From Paenibacillus humicus NBRC 102415 (GTDB taxonomy: Bacteria > Bacillota > Bacilli > Paenibacillales > Paenibacillaceae): 64,000 nt of DNA. This document shows positions 16,745-27,858 of this stretch, piece after piece (position 1 is the first letter of the stretch; every line of letters starts with the position of its first letter). Made by a program: the position numbers and the translations under genes. The DNA is taken from positions 169,255 to 233,254 of the forward strand of contig NZ_BIMD01000002.1 of assembly GCF_004000905.1 (NCBI RefSeq). Direction: 5' to 3'. The notes under the pieces were generated by a model, which was given only the letters and a program-made list of their open reading frames with translations, made no database searches and was not told the DNA's origin.

Positions 16745-18850
16745 ATGAACAGACCGATAGCCCGAATTCTCCCCAAAGGCCTGCTGGCAGCCGCCGTTCT
16801 GGGCGGCTGCCTCTACTTGCCTCCCAAGGCGGAAGCGGACGGGATCGAGGTCATGGACACGATTCGCGTCGGCTTGTTCATCACCGTACCGAACAAATAT
16901 ACGCTGTCGATTCCGGCCGCAACGTTCAGCTCCGACGGCGGGATAGCCATCGGCGTCAGCCAAGGGGGAACGGCCAAACCTCTGGCTTTCGCTGTCGGCG
17001 GCGCGACTGCCCGGGTAGCCGTGGAGAACTATTCCGTCCTGCTGGGAGAGAACAGCTCCTTCGCGGCCGCGCTGGCAGTATTCAAAGCCGTGCAGACTGC
17101 CGGAGGAAACGCCGTGCTGGAGGCGGTGGACCGCGGGGGCGGCACTTCCTACCAAGTGTCGGAAGGCTCCTACTCCTCTGCGGCTGCGGCAGGGACCGCT
17201 CTTGCCAAATGGAACGCGAACGCGACGGTGAAGGCATTCGGCGGCGGCGCCTCCGTGCGCGGACCGCTTCACCTGGAGACGGCCGCGTACGCGTCCGAGC
17301 AGGAGGCGCGGCTCGCGATGGCCTCGTTCAGCGCTTCCGGAACGGATACATTCCTTGCGCTGCGCCCATCGGATTCCGGAACCCGTTATTCCGTCATGGT
17401 GGGAGCGGCGGCGGACAGCGCTTCGCTGGAAGCCGTGAAGCTCAAGCTGGCCGGAATCGCGGAGGCGGCCGGGCTGAAGCAGGCTGCGGCGGGCGATTAT
17501 CTGCTGCAGCGGAGGGATTTGTCCGTCACCCAGAAGGAAGCGGCGCCCGGCATGCTGCTGACTTTCCCGGCGGGCACGAAGGCTGTCGTGTTGCCGTCCT
17601 CGACCCAAGGCGTGAAACTTGCCGAGCGCTATGCCCGTACATACAGAGGCCAGTTCGAGTTAAGCAGCTACAACAACGCTCTTGCCGTCATCAACGAGCT
17701 TCCGTTCGAGCAGTATCTGTATTCCGTCGTCGGCGGGGAAATGCCCGGCTCCTGGCCGATCGAGGCGCTCAAGGCGCAAGCCGTGGCCGCCCGCTCGTAC
17801 GCCGTCTACCAGGGGACCGGCTTCGGCATCGCCCAGGTCGTCGACACGACGCTCAGCCAGGCGTACAACGGTGTCGCCTCCGAGAAGGCGACGACCATCA
17901 AGGCGGTCGACGATACCAAGGGGCAGGTCATGCTCAGCGGGGGCAAGCCTGTCGAGGCGGTATTCTCTTCCAGCGCCGGAGGGTACACAGCGGATCCATC
18001 CGAAGTATGGGGAAGCAAGGTGCCGTATCTGGCTCCGGTCCAAAGCCCGGACGATTCTTCCGAGAACGGCCTGTTCAAATGGTACCGGGTCATGGCTCCG
18101 AGCGGCGGCACCGGCTTCATCCGGTCCGACACGGCTGACCTGACCGGCGAGAAGAACGCAGCAGGGGCTGTCATCGCGCGCATCAAGTCCGCCGCTACCA
18201 ATGTGAGGCCGCTGCCTCTCATCCAGGACGGCGTGAATCCGGTGGACAAGCTGGACGCCGGGGCTAAGGTGACGGTGCTGGAGACAGTCGCGCAGTCCAA
18301 TGAATTCAACTGGATGCGCGGCCCGTTCACCTCGGCCCAGCTGCTGGATGCCATGAAGGGCAAGACGACCTCGGCCGTATCGGGACCGATTCAGTCGCTG
18401 GAGGTCGCCTCGCGCGGACCTTCAGGGCGGGTCATGCAGGTGAACGTGAACGGCAAAGCCGTTCCGGTCAAGTATCCGGACTCCCTGCGCACCGCGCTTG
18501 GCAGCTTGCCGAGCACGCGGTTCGCCATCGAGCCGGCCGGGCAGGTGTCGCTTCTCGGCGCCGGCGGCGCCTCGGCGGTCAAGGAAACGGGAGCCGCCGT
18601 CCAAGTGCTGGGAGCCGGCGGAGCCAAAGCATCGCCATCGGGCGGAGCGGGCCTGACGGTCATGAACGCCTCCGGAGCCATCCGGCCCGTCTCCGCTTCG
18701 CAGACGTGGCTCATCCGGGGAACCGGCAACGGGCACGGCCTCGGAATGTCGCAATACGGCGCCAAGGGCCTGGCCGATACCGGGTATGATTACCAACGCA
18801 TTCTGAAATACTACTACAAAGAGATTGAACTCGCTAAGGACGGAAGCTGA
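16745..18850 (+). CDS. secreted SpoIID/LytB-domain protein
   Basis: Protein of 701 residues with an amino-terminal signal sequence; VLGGC could be a lipobox. Roughly residues 30-290 contain repeated segments that look SPOR-like. The SpoIID/LytB core then follows, with [17 protein letters not shown] and [16 protein letters not shown], and the closing [15 protein letters not shown] near the carboxyl end. SpoIID-type proteins are lytic transglycosylases acting in engulfment. This one is much larger than SpoIID (about 340 residues) and is probably a paralogue with added wall-binding parts. The long upstream in-frame extension is not used; GGAGAG precedes the ATG. Confidence 0.8.
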   Translation: MNRPIARILPKGLLAAAVLGGCLYLPPKAEADGIEVMDTIRVGLFITVPNKYTLSIPAATFSSDGGIAIGVSQGGTAKPLAFAVGGATARVAVENYSVLLGENSSFAAALAVFKAVQTAGGNAVLEAVDRGGGTSYQVSEGSYSSAAAAGTALAKWNANATVKAFGGGASVRGPLHLETAAYASEQEARLAMASFSASGTDTFLALRPSDSGTRYSVMVGAAADSASLEAVKLKLAGIAEAAGLKQAAAGDYLLQRRDLSVTQKEAAPGMLLTFPAGTKAVVLPSSTQGVKLAERYARTYRGQFELSSYNNALAVINELPFEQYLYSVVGGEMPGSWPIEALKAQAVAARSYAVYQGTGFGIAQVVDTTLSQAYNGVASEKATTIKAVDDTKGQVMLSGGKPVEAVFSSSAGGYTADPSEVWGSKVPYLAPVQSPDDSSENGLFKWYRVMAPSGGTGFIRSDTADLTGEKNAAGAVIARIKSAATNVRPLPLIQDGVNPVDKLDAGAKVTVLETVAQSNEFNWMRGPFTSAQLLDAMKGKTTSAVSGPIQSLEVASRGPSGRVMQVNVNGKAVPVKYPDSLRTALGSLPSTRFAIEPAGQVSLLGAGGASAVKETGAAVQVLGAGGAKASPSGGAGLTVMNASGAIRPVSASQTWLIRGTGNGHGLGMSQYGAKGLADTGYDYQRILKYYYKEIELAKDGS

Positions 18851-18854
18851 AGCC

Positions 18855-19898
18855 ATGAACGTAGAAGATTATGATTTTCACCTGCCGGAAGAGCTGATCG
18901 CCCAGACCCCTTTGACGGACCGGACCTCCTCGCGCCTGCTCGCTTTGGACAAGCGCACGGGAGAGATCGCCCATCATCGGTTCACGGATCTGAAGCAGTA
19001 TTTGCGCGAGGGAGACACGCTGGTCGTCAACGATAGCCGCGTGCTTCCCGCCCGCCTGCTAGGCGTCAAGGAGGATACCGGAGCGAAGGCGGAGCTGCTG
19101 CTGCTCCGCCAGCTCGAAGGCGATTGCTGGGAGACGCTGGCGAAGCCGGCCAAGAAGCTGAAGGCCGGCACGGTCATCGCTTTCGGCGCCGGCGAAGGCG
19201 GCGAGCCGCTGCTGCGCGCAGTCGTGGAAAGCGAAGGCGATATGGGCGGACGCATCGTCCGGTTCCAGTACAGCGGAATATTCCAGGAGCTGCTGGACAG
19301 ACTGGGCGAGATGCCGCTGCCGCCGTATATCAAGGAACGCCTGGACGACCGGGAGCGGTATCAGACTGTTTATTCCCGCCAGGCGGGATCCGCAGCGGCT
19401 CCGACCGCGGGGCTGCATTTCACGCAGCAGTTCCTCCAGGAGCTGCGGGATAGGGGAGTCGGAATCGCTCCGCTGACGCTTCATGTCGGTCTCGGCACAT
19501 TCCGGCCGATGTCCACGGACACGATTGAAGAGCATGTGATGCACTCCGAGTATTACGAGCTCAGCGAGGAATCCGCCGCGATGATCCGCGCCGCCAAGGA
19601 ACGCGGCGGCCGAATCGTTGCCGTCGGCACCACGTCGGCCCGCACGCTGGAGACAGCGGCTCAGCGGTATCCGGACGGGCTTCAGGCTTGCAGCGGCTGG
19701 ACGGATATTTTCATTTATCCCGGATATGAGTTCCGGGCTGTCGACGCCCTGCTGACGAATTTCCATCTGCCCAAGTCGACGCTGGTCATGCTGGTCAGCG
19801 CGCTTGCCGGGCGCGAGCATGTCCTGCACGCCTATGCAGAGGCAGTCAACGAGAAGTACCGGTTTTTCAGCTTCGGCGACGCGATGTTTATCTACTAG
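18855..19898 (+). CDS. queA: S-adenosylmethionine:tRNA ribosyltransferase-isomerase
   Basis: Transfers the ribosyl part of SAM to preQ1 in tRNA during queuosine synthesis. It has 347 residues, beginning [20 protein letters not shown], with conserved [16 protein letters not shown] and [14 protein letters not shown]. The ATG lies four bases after the spoIID-like stop, so the two may share a transcript. tgt follows after 17 bases. Confidence 0.97.
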   Translation: MNVEDYDFHLPEELIAQTPLTDRTSSRLLALDKRTGEIAHHRFTDLKQYLREGDTLVVNDSRVLPARLLGVKEDTGAKAELLLLRQLEGDCWETLAKPAKKLKAGTVIAFGAGEGGEPLLRAVVESEGDMGGRIVRFQYSGIFQELLDRLGEMPLPPYIKERLDDRERYQTVYSRQAGSAAAPTAGLHFTQQFLQELRDRGVGIAPLTLHVGLGTFRPMSTDTIEEHVMHSEYYELSEESAAMIRAAKERGGRIVAVGTTSARTLETAAQRYPDGLQACSGWTDIFIYPGYEFRAVDALLTNFHLPKSTLVMLVSALAGREHVLHAYAEAVNEKYRFFSFGDAMFIY

Positions 19899-19912
19899 GA
19901 ATGGAAGAGTGA

Positions 19913-21049
<1,137 letters not shown>

Positions 21050-21087
21050 CCAGAATCTCGTTCCGATATTGAAAGGGGTATACACCT

Positions 21088-21453
21088 ATGTTTCTGGCTT
21101 CCGGTAGCGCCGGCGGTGGCGGCATGTCCATGCTGCTCATGTTCGGCCTCATGTTCATCGTCTTCTACTTCCTTCTGATCCGTCCTCAGCAGAAGAAGCA
21201 AAAGCAGCGCAACGCCCTGCTCGGCTCGCTCAAGAAAGGCGACAAAATCGCGACCATCGGCGGCATGCACGGCACGATCGTGGAGCTGACCGACGACACG
21301 GTCGTTCTGCGCGTCAACGATACGACGAGAGTGACGTTCGAACGCAGCGCCATCGCATCCGTCCTGAACAGCGCTCCGGCTCCTGTCGAAGCCAAGACGG
21401 AAGAAAAGCTTGAAGTCAAAAGCGACAAAGTGGATCCTGAAGGCACACTCTAA
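21088..21453 (+). CDS. yajC: preprotein translocase subunit YajC
   Basis: Single-pass membrane partner of SecDF, 121 residues. One membrane segment spans about residues 11-32 and is followed by the signature LIRPQQKKQKQ and KKGDKIATIGGMHGTI. It follows tgt after 38 bases with GAAAGGGG upstream. Confidence 0.95.
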   Translation: MFLASGSAGGGGMSMLLMFGLMFIVFYFLLIRPQQKKQKQRNALLGSLKKGDKIATIGGMHGTIVELTDDTVVLRVNDTTRVTFERSAIASVLNSAPAPVEAKTEEKLEVKSDKVDPEGTL

Positions 21454-21469
21454 GCAGCCCGACGCTCCA

Positions 21470-21507
21470 AAAACCCTTCGGAGAGCAGCTCTCCAAAGGG
21501 TTTTTTT
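21470..21507. terminator. bidirectional terminator between yajC and WYL regulator
   Basis: AAACCCTT (21471-21478) pairs with AAAGGGTTT, and GGAGAGC (21480-21486) pairs with GCTCTCC (21488-21494) inside; an A run precedes and seven T follow. It serves both convergent genes. Confidence 0.88.
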
Positions 21508-22510
21508 ATGCGTTGCGGTGCATCTCCAGAGCTGCTTCGGCGAGCTCGCATACCCGCTGCCGCAGCTCCGGAGGATCGACAGCCTCGACGGCGGGTGCGA
21601 GCGAGAGCACGACGCCGGCCGCATAGTCCAGCGTATCGAAGCGGACGTCGACGAGCTTCAAGACGGGGGTTGCTTCCGTCTCCTCCCTTTCTGCCGAAGC
21701 CGCCTCGCTTTCAGGGGAATAGGCGCCTACAATCCGCGTATATCTCATTTTTTGCAGCCTGTCGATGGCATCCGGAGAAGCCTTCAATCGAACAAGAGTG
21801 GAAGGCAGCCCTTCAAGGAAGCGGCTCACTGAAGTCCGCCACCACGCCGCCAGGCTGAATGAGGCAGGACGCTCAAAGGGCTCTCCCGTCAAGCGGATAT
21901 CCGACAGCTTGGACGTCCGAAAGCTTTTAACGGCATCTCCCTCGCTGGCCGCCAAATACCAGCCGCTCCCCTTCATGACGAGACCGAGCGGCATCAGGCA
22001 GCGCGGGGAGGCAGCCTGAGGGGCGTTCCGCGATTCATAATAAGCTTCGATCCGCTGTTCGGTCAGGACGGCTTCGAACAAGAGGGCGAGCTTCGGCTGC
22101 GGCTCCCGGCATTCATGCCAGCCGTCCGCATCGACATGAAGCTTGGAGGACAGGCTCGCGGCGACGGCAGGCTTGCCCGGCATCCCCGCCGCCCGCAGCT
22201 TGAGCAGCGCCGAGTCGAGCGCATCCGCCAGACCGAGGTCGCGGGCCGCCCGGCTGCCCGCCGACAGGAGGAGAGCTTTCCATTCCTCTCCGGTCATGCC
22301 GGTGGCATCCGTCCGGTACCCCTCCATCAGCCTCCAGCCGCCGGCGCTTCCCCGTTCGGATACGACTGGAATCCCCGCCGAGCCCAAGGCATCCATATCC
22401 CTTTGAATCGTTCTTTCGGACACCTCCAGCCTTCGGGCAAGCTCCCGCTGCGACAGCTTTCCTTCGGCCTGGAGCGTCAGCAGGATGGCAAGCAGCCGGT
22501 CTCCGCGCAT
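21506..22510 (-). CDS. helix-turn-helix WYL-domain transcriptional regulator
   Basis: DNA-binding protein of 334 residues. The amino end holds a DeoR/HTH_11-like winged helix (GKLSQRELARRLEVSERT, followed by a recognition-helix segment). The middle region carries a WYL-type ligand domain with KGSGWYLAASEGDAVKSFRTSKLSDIRL and a C-terminal WCX-like extension. Such regulators often control an adjacent divergent gene. The next gene is a divergent SDR oxidoreductase with an inverted repeat between them. AGGAGG lies eight bases before the ATG. Confidence 0.85.
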   Translation of the reverse strand: MRGDRLLAILLTLQAEGKLSQRELARRLEVSERTIQRDMDALGSAGIPVVSERGSAGGWRLMEGYRTDATGMTGEEWKALLLSAGSRAARDLGLADALDSALLKLRAAGMPGKPAVAASLSSKLHVDADGWHECREPQPKLALLFEAVLTEQRIEAYYESRNAPQAASPRCLMPLGLVMKGSGWYLAASEGDAVKSFRTSKLSDIRLTGEPFERPASFSLAAWWRTSVSRFLEGLPSTLVRLKASPDAIDRLQKMRYTRIVGAYSPESEAASAEREETEATPVLKLVDVRFDTLDYAAGVVLSLAPAVEAVDPPELRQRVCELAEAALEMHRNA

Positions 22511-22566
22511 GGAACAGACCTCCTACAATGGATGGTTCATCCTACAAGACAGAGGATGTCGTGTAT

Positions 22567-22598
22567 GGCACTATATGATTATACCTGAACTTAGTGCC
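22567..22598. promoter_or_regulatory. inverted repeat in the WYL/SDR divergent intergenic region
   Basis: GGCACTA (22567-22573) and TAGTGCC (22592-22598) form a perfect 7-base inverted repeat 18 bases apart, with AT-rich sequence resembling -10 elements between them. A smaller GGATG/CATCC repeat lies at 22530-22542. This is a plausible operator for the WYL regulator. Confidence 0.4.
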
Positions 22599-22633
22599 GC
22601 TGAGCGGCCCCTATTGAAAAGGAGAGATGGTTC

Positions 22634-23515
22634 ATGACGCAGAACAAGCCGTTGAAGGACAAGATTGCCCTCGTAGCCGGAGGAACGAGGGGAGCCGGCC
22701 GCGGAATCGCGATGGCGCTCGGAGAAGCCGGTGCGACGGTATACGTGACAGGGCGGACGACGCGAATGTCCTCTTCCCCCATCGGACGCAAGGAGACGAT
22801 CGAGGAAACCGCTGAAAGGGTTGAAAGCCGCGGCGGTATCGGGATTGCTGTCCGAGTCGACCATTCGGTGCCGGAGGAAGTGGAGGCGCTGATGAAGCGG
22901 ATCGAAATGGCCCATGGACGTCTGGATATCCTCGTGAACGATATTTGGGGAGGAGAAAGGCTGACTCATTGGGGCAAGCCTTTCTGGGCGTCACCGCTGA
23001 AGGATGGGCTGGCGATGCAGCACGGAGTGCTCGACACCCATTACATGACGGCACATTACGCGATGCCTCTGCTCATCCGCAGCGAGTCCGGCCTCCTCGC
23101 GGAAATAACCGACGGCGTCGACTACAAGTATCGGGGCAATCTGCCCTATAGCTTGTCCAAGATATGGGGAATCCATATGGCTGCAGGGCTGTCCGAGGAG
23201 CTGAAGCCATATGGAATTTGCGCGGTTTCGTTGACCCCGGGATTTTTGCGCTCGGAGGAGATGCTGGCCCATTTCGGCGTGACGGAAGCGAACTGGAGAG
23301 ACGCCGGCGAGAAGGATCCTAATTTTCTTCAATCGGAGACACCGCTTTATGTAGGCAGGGCGCTGGCCTGTCTGGCGGCCGACCCCGGGAAGGGAAGCTT
23401 GTCGGGATGGCATCTTAGCTCATGGGAGCTGTCGGAACGTTACGGATTTGTGGATGAGGACGGAACGCAGCCTCATTGGGGCCGGCACGAGCAAAAGCTG
23501 CTGAGTCAGCCGTAA
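22634..23515 (+). CDS. SDR-family oxidoreductase
   Basis: Short-chain dehydrogenase of 293 residues. The cofactor loop is LVAGGTRGAGRGIAMALG at about 13-30, an NDIWGG stretch replaces the usual NNAG, and the catalytic YxxxK is YSLSK near 182. The substrate is unknown. It is longer than typical SDRs, with a carboxyl end rich in Trp and His. It is divergent from the WYL regulator and followed by a terminator. AAAAGGAGAG precedes the ATG. Confidence 0.85.
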   Translation: MTQNKPLKDKIALVAGGTRGAGRGIAMALGEAGATVYVTGRTTRMSSSPIGRKETIEETAERVESRGGIGIAVRVDHSVPEEVEALMKRIEMAHGRLDILVNDIWGGERLTHWGKPFWASPLKDGLAMQHGVLDTHYMTAHYAMPLLIRSESGLLAEITDGVDYKYRGNLPYSLSKIWGIHMAAGLSEELKPYGICAVSLTPGFLRSEEMLAHFGVTEANWRDAGEKDPNFLQSETPLYVGRALACLAADPGKGSLSGWHLSSWELSERYGFVDEDGTQPHWGRHEQKLLSQP

Positions 23516-23519
23516 AGGC

Positions 23520-23550
23520 AAAAAAAAGGAGCCGCGAAGGCTCTTTTTTT
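23520..23550. terminator. bidirectional terminator between SDR and PAP2 genes
   Basis: GAGCC (23529-23533) pairs with GGCTC (23539-23543) around GCGAA, flanked by an A8 run and a T7 run, so it works on both strands for two convergent genes. Confidence 0.85.
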
Positions 23551-23594
23551 GCGCTATTGCCGGAAGGGGGAGCGATTCAACGCCGGGAAGGAGT

Positions 23595-24422
23595 TCAGCG
23601 TGAAGGATGAACGGACGGAATTGGTTTGGCCAGCGATTTCAAATCCGCCAGCTTGTAGCCCATGTACACGGCGAAGGTCGCCAGGCAGAGGCCTCCGAGC
23701 ATATCGGTCAGCCAGTGGATGCCCATATAGAAGATGGTGAAAATAATGATTGCCGCCGTCACGCCGGTCAGCCAGGCCCAGCGCTTGATGCCGGAACGGG
23801 CTCCCAGCAAGGCAAGCGTCACGGAGATGGAAGTATGAAGGCTCGGGAAACAGTTGTCCAGGCCGGACAAGCCGCGGTATACCGTTTCAAAAGCCGGAAA
23901 AGCCTCCAGCATATAAAAATGAACGTTTGGATTATAGGCCCAAACTTCCTTGACGGGCATGAACAAATAAAAAGGAATCGCAATCAGGTAGTTGAGCATG
24001 ATCGCGTAGCAGGTCGCGGAGAATTGCCGTCCGGTCTTGTCGCGGTACATGTAGACAGCGAGCGATGCGACCAGCAGCGACTGGAAGACGACAACGTAGA
24101 AAAAGGCCAGCACCGGCGTCAGCCATGCGGCATGGAACAGCTGCTGGAATCCTTCCACGAAGCCGCCTTCGAGCCGCTGGACAAATGGGGTGAAGTCGGT
24201 CTGATGCTTCATCTTGCTTTCGATGATCAGCTCGAGCTTGTTCATGAAGAGGATGGCGAGCAGCGAGCCGAACAGCAGCAAGTATCTGGGATTGACGGCT
24301 AGATTGCGGGCAAAGACGCCTGCGGCGCGCAGCGGATTGCGGCCGGTTCCGAAACTGATCAATACGGCGGACGTCAACACCGTGTACAGCGTAATTTGAT
24401 TCATGGATGTCAAGATTGCCAC
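23595..24422 (-). CDS. PAP2-superfamily membrane phosphatase/transferase
   Basis: Membrane protein of 275 residues with about six hydrophobic segments. The PAP2 signature halves are visible as CFPSLHTSISV and YMGIHWLTDMLGG, giving the catalytic histidines. Order and length resemble inositolphosphotransferase-like PAP2 members rather than the short BcrC type. It probably acts on a lipid phosphate. GTG at 24422 is supported by AGGGGG just upstream; the internal ATG at 24404 is an alternative. Confidence 0.8.
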   Translation of the reverse strand: MAILTSMNQITLYTVLTSAVLISFGTGRNPLRAAGVFARNLAVNPRYLLLFGSLLAILFMNKLELIIESKMKHQTDFTPFVQRLEGGFVEGFQQLFHAAWLTPVLAFFYVVVFQSLLVASLAVYMYRDKTGRQFSATCYAIMLNYLIAIPFYLFMPVKEVWAYNPNVHFYMLEAFPAFETVYRGLSGLDNCFPSLHTSISVTLALLGARSGIKRWAWLTGVTAAIIIFTIFYMGIHWLTDMLGGLCLATFAVYMGYKLADLKSLAKPIPSVHPSR

Positions 24423-24536
24423 TATGGTTCCCCCTAAGCTTGCCCCTGATACACCGGAAGATGACAGTTCCAGATGTTTACCAGTTCGATTACCGAGAAC
24501 AAGTATAGCATACCCGAGACAAGTTTACACAGGGGG

Positions 24537-24926
24537 TCATTTCCGCAGATTGACGCCGATCATGCCCCCGAATGCGCCTGCGAGAGCGACGATGAGGAAA
24601 AGGATGCCGGTTTTGGACGACATGCCTGCATCGGCTGCCAGAAAGCCGATCACGAGCACCAGAAGGCCGTAAACGAGACCGAGCAGGCCGCCATGGTACC
24701 AGCCTTTGGCTCCGCTGCGCTTGCCGGACGTGAAGCCTCCGCACAGGGAAGCGGTGCCGTGAATGCCAAGCGCCCAGGCCGGAAGCGAATCCTCGCTGAG
24801 ATTTCCCGCGTACAGCATGAGCGACAGAAGCAGGGCTCCCAGAGCGAGCCATAAGCCGGAGTAAGCCAGCCCTCCTAGCATGGGGGAGCCGATACGCACT
24901 TTTTGCACATTTTTAATGGGGTTCAT
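24537..24926 (-). CDS. TIGR04086 family membrane protein (YrzE-like)
   Basis: Protein of 129 residues with four predicted membrane segments and small-residue-rich helices. It resembles the YrzE/TIGR04086 family, found in Bacillus between yajC and the DUF421-spoVB genes, as here. The function is unknown. The ATG follows GGAGGGTGA. Confidence 0.75.
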   Translation of the reverse strand: MNPIKNVQKVRIGSPMLGGLAYSGLWLALGALLLSLMLYAGNLSEDSLPAWALGIHGTASLCGGFTSGKRSGAKGWYHGGLLGLVYGLLVLVIGFLAADAGMSSKTGILFLIVALAGAFGGMIGVNLRK

Positions 24927-25134
24927 GCGGGAATCACCCTCCAGTGATGGTATGGTATTTAGTTCACCATATGGTCAAGCCGCGGGAATTAGTACAGCCC
25001 TGCCGATGGGAAGGACAAATCCTCGTTTCGCCTTTATTGCCAACATTTCATTGCGTCATGCTGTGCATGGCTGCGGACAGGGGGGGCGACAATACCATCT
25101 GACGCTTGATGATTGGGCCAAGGGGGGCGAAAGC

Positions 25135-25989
25135 ATGGAATATGGGTCGCTGCTGCTGCGGACCGTCCTGATTTATTTTGTCGTGTTCCTGATCATGAGA
25201 TTGATGGGAAAGCGGGAAATCGGCAAAATGAGCGTGTTCGACCTCGTCATCTCGTTCATGATTGCCGAAATTGCGGTTCTTGTCATCGAGGATACGAAAC
25301 GGCCGGTTATCGAGGGCATCGTTCCGATGGCCGTGCTGATGATCATTCAGGTGCTGATCGCTTATATCGGCCTGAAAAACCGCAAGCTCCGGCTGCTGTT
25401 CGACGGCAAGCCCAGCGTCATTATCGCGGACGGCAAGCTCAATCAGAAGGAAATGAAGAAACAGCGCTACAACCTGGACGATCTCATGCTTCAGCTGAGG
25501 GAAAACCAGGTTGCGAGGGTGGCGGACGTGGAATTCGCGATTCTCGAGACGAGCGGCAAGCTGTCCGTCATCCCGAAGGAAAGCCAGTCCCAGTCTTCCG
25601 GCCAGAGCCAGCAAGGACAACAAGGCCAGCAGAACCGGCAAAGCGGGCAGCAGCAAAGCGGACAGGGAAGCTCTTCCGGCGGAGAACAAAAACAGGGAAA
25701 GCATGGAAAGCAAGACAAGCAAGACAAGCAAGACAAGAACAATGAGCAGCAGGATTCATCGTCAAGCGACATAACGTTTCCTTCGGCTTATCGATTCGAA
25801 ACGCTGCCGGTTCCGCTCATCATGGATGGCAGAGTCATGGATCATAATCTGGAGAAGCTGGAAAAAAACCGTCTCTGGCTGAAGCAGCAGCTTCGCAAAA
25901 GAGGGCTTACGGAGTGGAATCAGGTGTTCTTCTGCACGATCGACCACAAAGGCGAGCTGTTCGTCGATGAGAACCGCCGAAAAAAATAA
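25135..25989 (+). CDS. DUF421 membrane protein with Gln/Ser/Lys-rich low-complexity insert
   Basis: Protein of 284 residues. Three membrane segments lie in the first 80 residues, with MGKREIGKMSVFDLVI, followed by the soluble DUF421 domain (RYNLDDLMLQLRENQVARVADVEFAILE). Family members (YetF/YrbG-like) occur in spore formers; their role is unclear. Residues about 150-211 are a low-complexity insert, including a Gln/Ser/Gly stretch and KQD repeats, and the fold resumes at DITFPSAYRFETLPVPLI. The ATG at 25135 follows AAGGGGGGCGA; an in-frame extension upstream is rejected because it reads through poorly coding sequence. Confidence 0.8.
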   Translation: MEYGSLLLRTVLIYFVVFLIMRLMGKREIGKMSVFDLVISFMIAEIAVLVIEDTKRPVIEGIVPMAVLMIIQVLIAYIGLKNRKLRLLFDGKPSVIIADGKLNQKEMKKQRYNLDDLMLQLRENQVARVADVEFAILETSGKLSVIPKESQSQSSGQSQQGQQGQQNRQSGQQQSGQGSSSGGEQKQGKHGKQDKQDKQDKNNEQQDSSSSDITFPSAYRFETLPVPLIMDGRVMDHNLEKLEKNRLWLKQQLRKRGLTEWNQVFFCTIDHKGELFVDENRRKK

Positions 25990-26026
25990 AAAGCGGGCAG
26001 CTGCGATGCAGCTGCCTTTTCGCTTT
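25985..26026. terminator. bidirectional terminator between DUF421 gene and spoVB
   Basis: GGCAGCTGC (25996-26004) pairs perfectly with GCAGCTGCC (26008-26016), with further AAGCG/CGCTT pairing outside and A/T tracts on both sides. Confidence 0.85.
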
Positions 26027-26045
26027 GTCTCCATACATGCCGGCT

Positions 26046-27647
26046 TCACCCGAACCAGCGCCCGATGCCCGGTATTCGGGACAAGTCATGTCTGTCGACA
26101 ATTCCCATGGCTCCCATCAAAAATAAATAAACCGCGGCGCCGGCTGCGCAAGAAACGATCAGATTGAGCCATTCGGCTGGCAGCGGCCCTCTGCTCATCA
26201 GCCACCTGCAGCAGGCTCCCATGATGATCATGGCGCTTCCGACCTTGATGAAGTCGGGCAGCTTCATGCGGTACCCGGCGCAGCGCATGACGCTGATGCC
26301 GTGGAGGGCAGTGACGAGGATGATGTTGACGACGATCGCGATGACAGCGCCATAGATTCCGAGCTCGGGACGAGATGCGAGCTCGACGATCAGATACAGC
26401 TTCACGCAAGCGCCTACGGTCGTATTGAACAGAGCCGTTCCGGGTTTGTCTAGCGCCTGCAGGGCTGCCTGGAGCGGTCCTTGCAAGTAGATGAAGATGC
26501 CGGCGGGAGCGAGCAGGGCAAGCAGCGGGGCGATTTCCCCGTGGTTGTACATCAGCCGGCACAGCGGCTCCGCGAGCAGTCCCATGACGACGACAAAGGG
26601 GGCGCCGCTGACGAGAGCGAGGCGGAGGGACTGATGGAGACGCTTGTGGATCGAGGCCATGTCTCCTCTGGCCGCTGCGGCCGACAGGGATGGAATCAGA
26701 GACACGGACAGGGAGTAGGTCAGAGCCGTCGGCAGCAGCAGCAGCGGAATGATCATCCCTTGAAGGGCGCCGTATTGCGCGGTGGCGGCACCGGTCGCGA
26801 TGCCTGCGGCGGCGAGGCTGCGGGCGGTCAGAATCGATTCCAGCAGATAGGACAGGGAGCCGACCAGCCGGCTGCCGGTAACTGGGATGGAAAGGCGCAG
26901 CAGCTTTTTCAGCACGGGAACGCGGTCTTCGTTCTTGAAGTCTTGAGAAAAAGGTGGAGCGCCGGCAGGGGGGGCGGGAACTGCCGCAGCGGACTTTCCC
27001 TTGTCTCTGGCTGCATGCCAGAACAAGATCAGCAAGCCGGCGATCTCCCCGATGACGGTTCCCATCATCGCGCCTGCGGCTGCCCACTCGAGTCCGTACG
27101 GGAGCAGAAGGAAAGCCAGCAGCAATTGCCCGGCAATCCGCAGCACCGTCTCCACGACCTGGGACTGGGCGGTCGGGATCATGTTCTGCTTGCCTTGGAA
27201 ATAGCCTCTGTATACGGACGATACCCCGATGATGAGAAGCATCGGCGCCATCATGACGAACGGCCGGTACACGCGGCTGTCGGTCAGGACGCGGGTCGTG
27301 ATCCATTCGGCGCCGAGCAGCATCAGAGCCGTCATCGCGAGGGCAAGGGCGATCGTCAGCAGCATGGCGGTGCGGAAAATCTGCTTGACGCGGTGGCCCT
27401 CCCCCTTGGAGTCGGCTTCCGCGATCCATTTGGCGACGGCCAGCGGGATGCCGCCTGTAATGAGAGTCAGCAGCACGCCGAGGAACGGGTAGCTGAGCTG
27501 GTAGATGCCGACCCCTTCGGCTCCGATGACGCGGGGAAGGGCGATGCGGGGGACGAAACCGAGAATCCGGTTGATGACGCCCGCCGCAAGCAGGATCATG
27601 GCTCCCTTGATAAAGGTTTGCTTGGTTGGTTTGTTCGGCTTCGTCAT
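26046..27647 (-). CDS. spoVB: stage V sporulation protein B / polysaccharide flippase-like protein
   Basis: Polytopic membrane protein of 533 residues, about 14 segments, MATE/MVF superfamily. It begins with a short polar end, then FIKGAMILLAAGVINRILGF. SpoVB is needed for spore cortex synthesis and is thought to move a lipid-linked cell-wall precursor. Location next to DUF421, comN and secDF matches B. subtilis. GGAAGG precedes the ATG. Confidence 0.88.
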   Translation of the reverse strand: MTKPNKPTKQTFIKGAMILLAAGVINRILGFVPRIALPRVIGAEGVGIYQLSYPFLGVLLTLITGGIPLAVAKWIAEADSKGEGHRVKQIFRTAMLLTIALALAMTALMLLGAEWITTRVLTDSRVYRPFVMMAPMLLIIGVSSVYRGYFQGKQNMIPTAQSQVVETVLRIAGQLLLAFLLLPYGLEWAAAGAMMGTVIGEIAGLLILFWHAARDKGKSAAAVPAPPAGAPPFSQDFKNEDRVPVLKKLLRLSIPVTGSRLVGSLSYLLESILTARSLAAAGIATGAATAQYGALQGMIIPLLLLPTALTYSLSVSLIPSLSAAAARGDMASIHKRLHQSLRLALVSGAPFVVVMGLLAEPLCRLMYNHGEIAPLLALLAPAGIFIYLQGPLQAALQALDKPGTALFNTTVGACVKLYLIVELASRPELGIYGAVIAIVVNIILVTALHGISVMRCAGYRMKLPDFIKVGSAMIIMGACCRWLMSRGPLPAEWLNLIVSCAAGAAVYLFLMGAMGIVDRHDLSRIPGIGRWFG

Positions 27648-27858
27648 AGATTCCTTCCTCTTCCCTAACGGTGTTCATTGTGCTGGCCCGGCAGCGGGCG
27701 GGCACGTCCGTACAGCATGTTTATGCGGCATCCGGCACCCGGCATGTCTATGTTTTTTGGGAAGAAGCCGGATCGAGGGAGGAAAGCGGGCCTCTGCGTC
27801 GAATGAAATCAGTTCGACGGCTTGAGGCGGATAGTCAACAGGGGAGGCGAGTTGCCGC

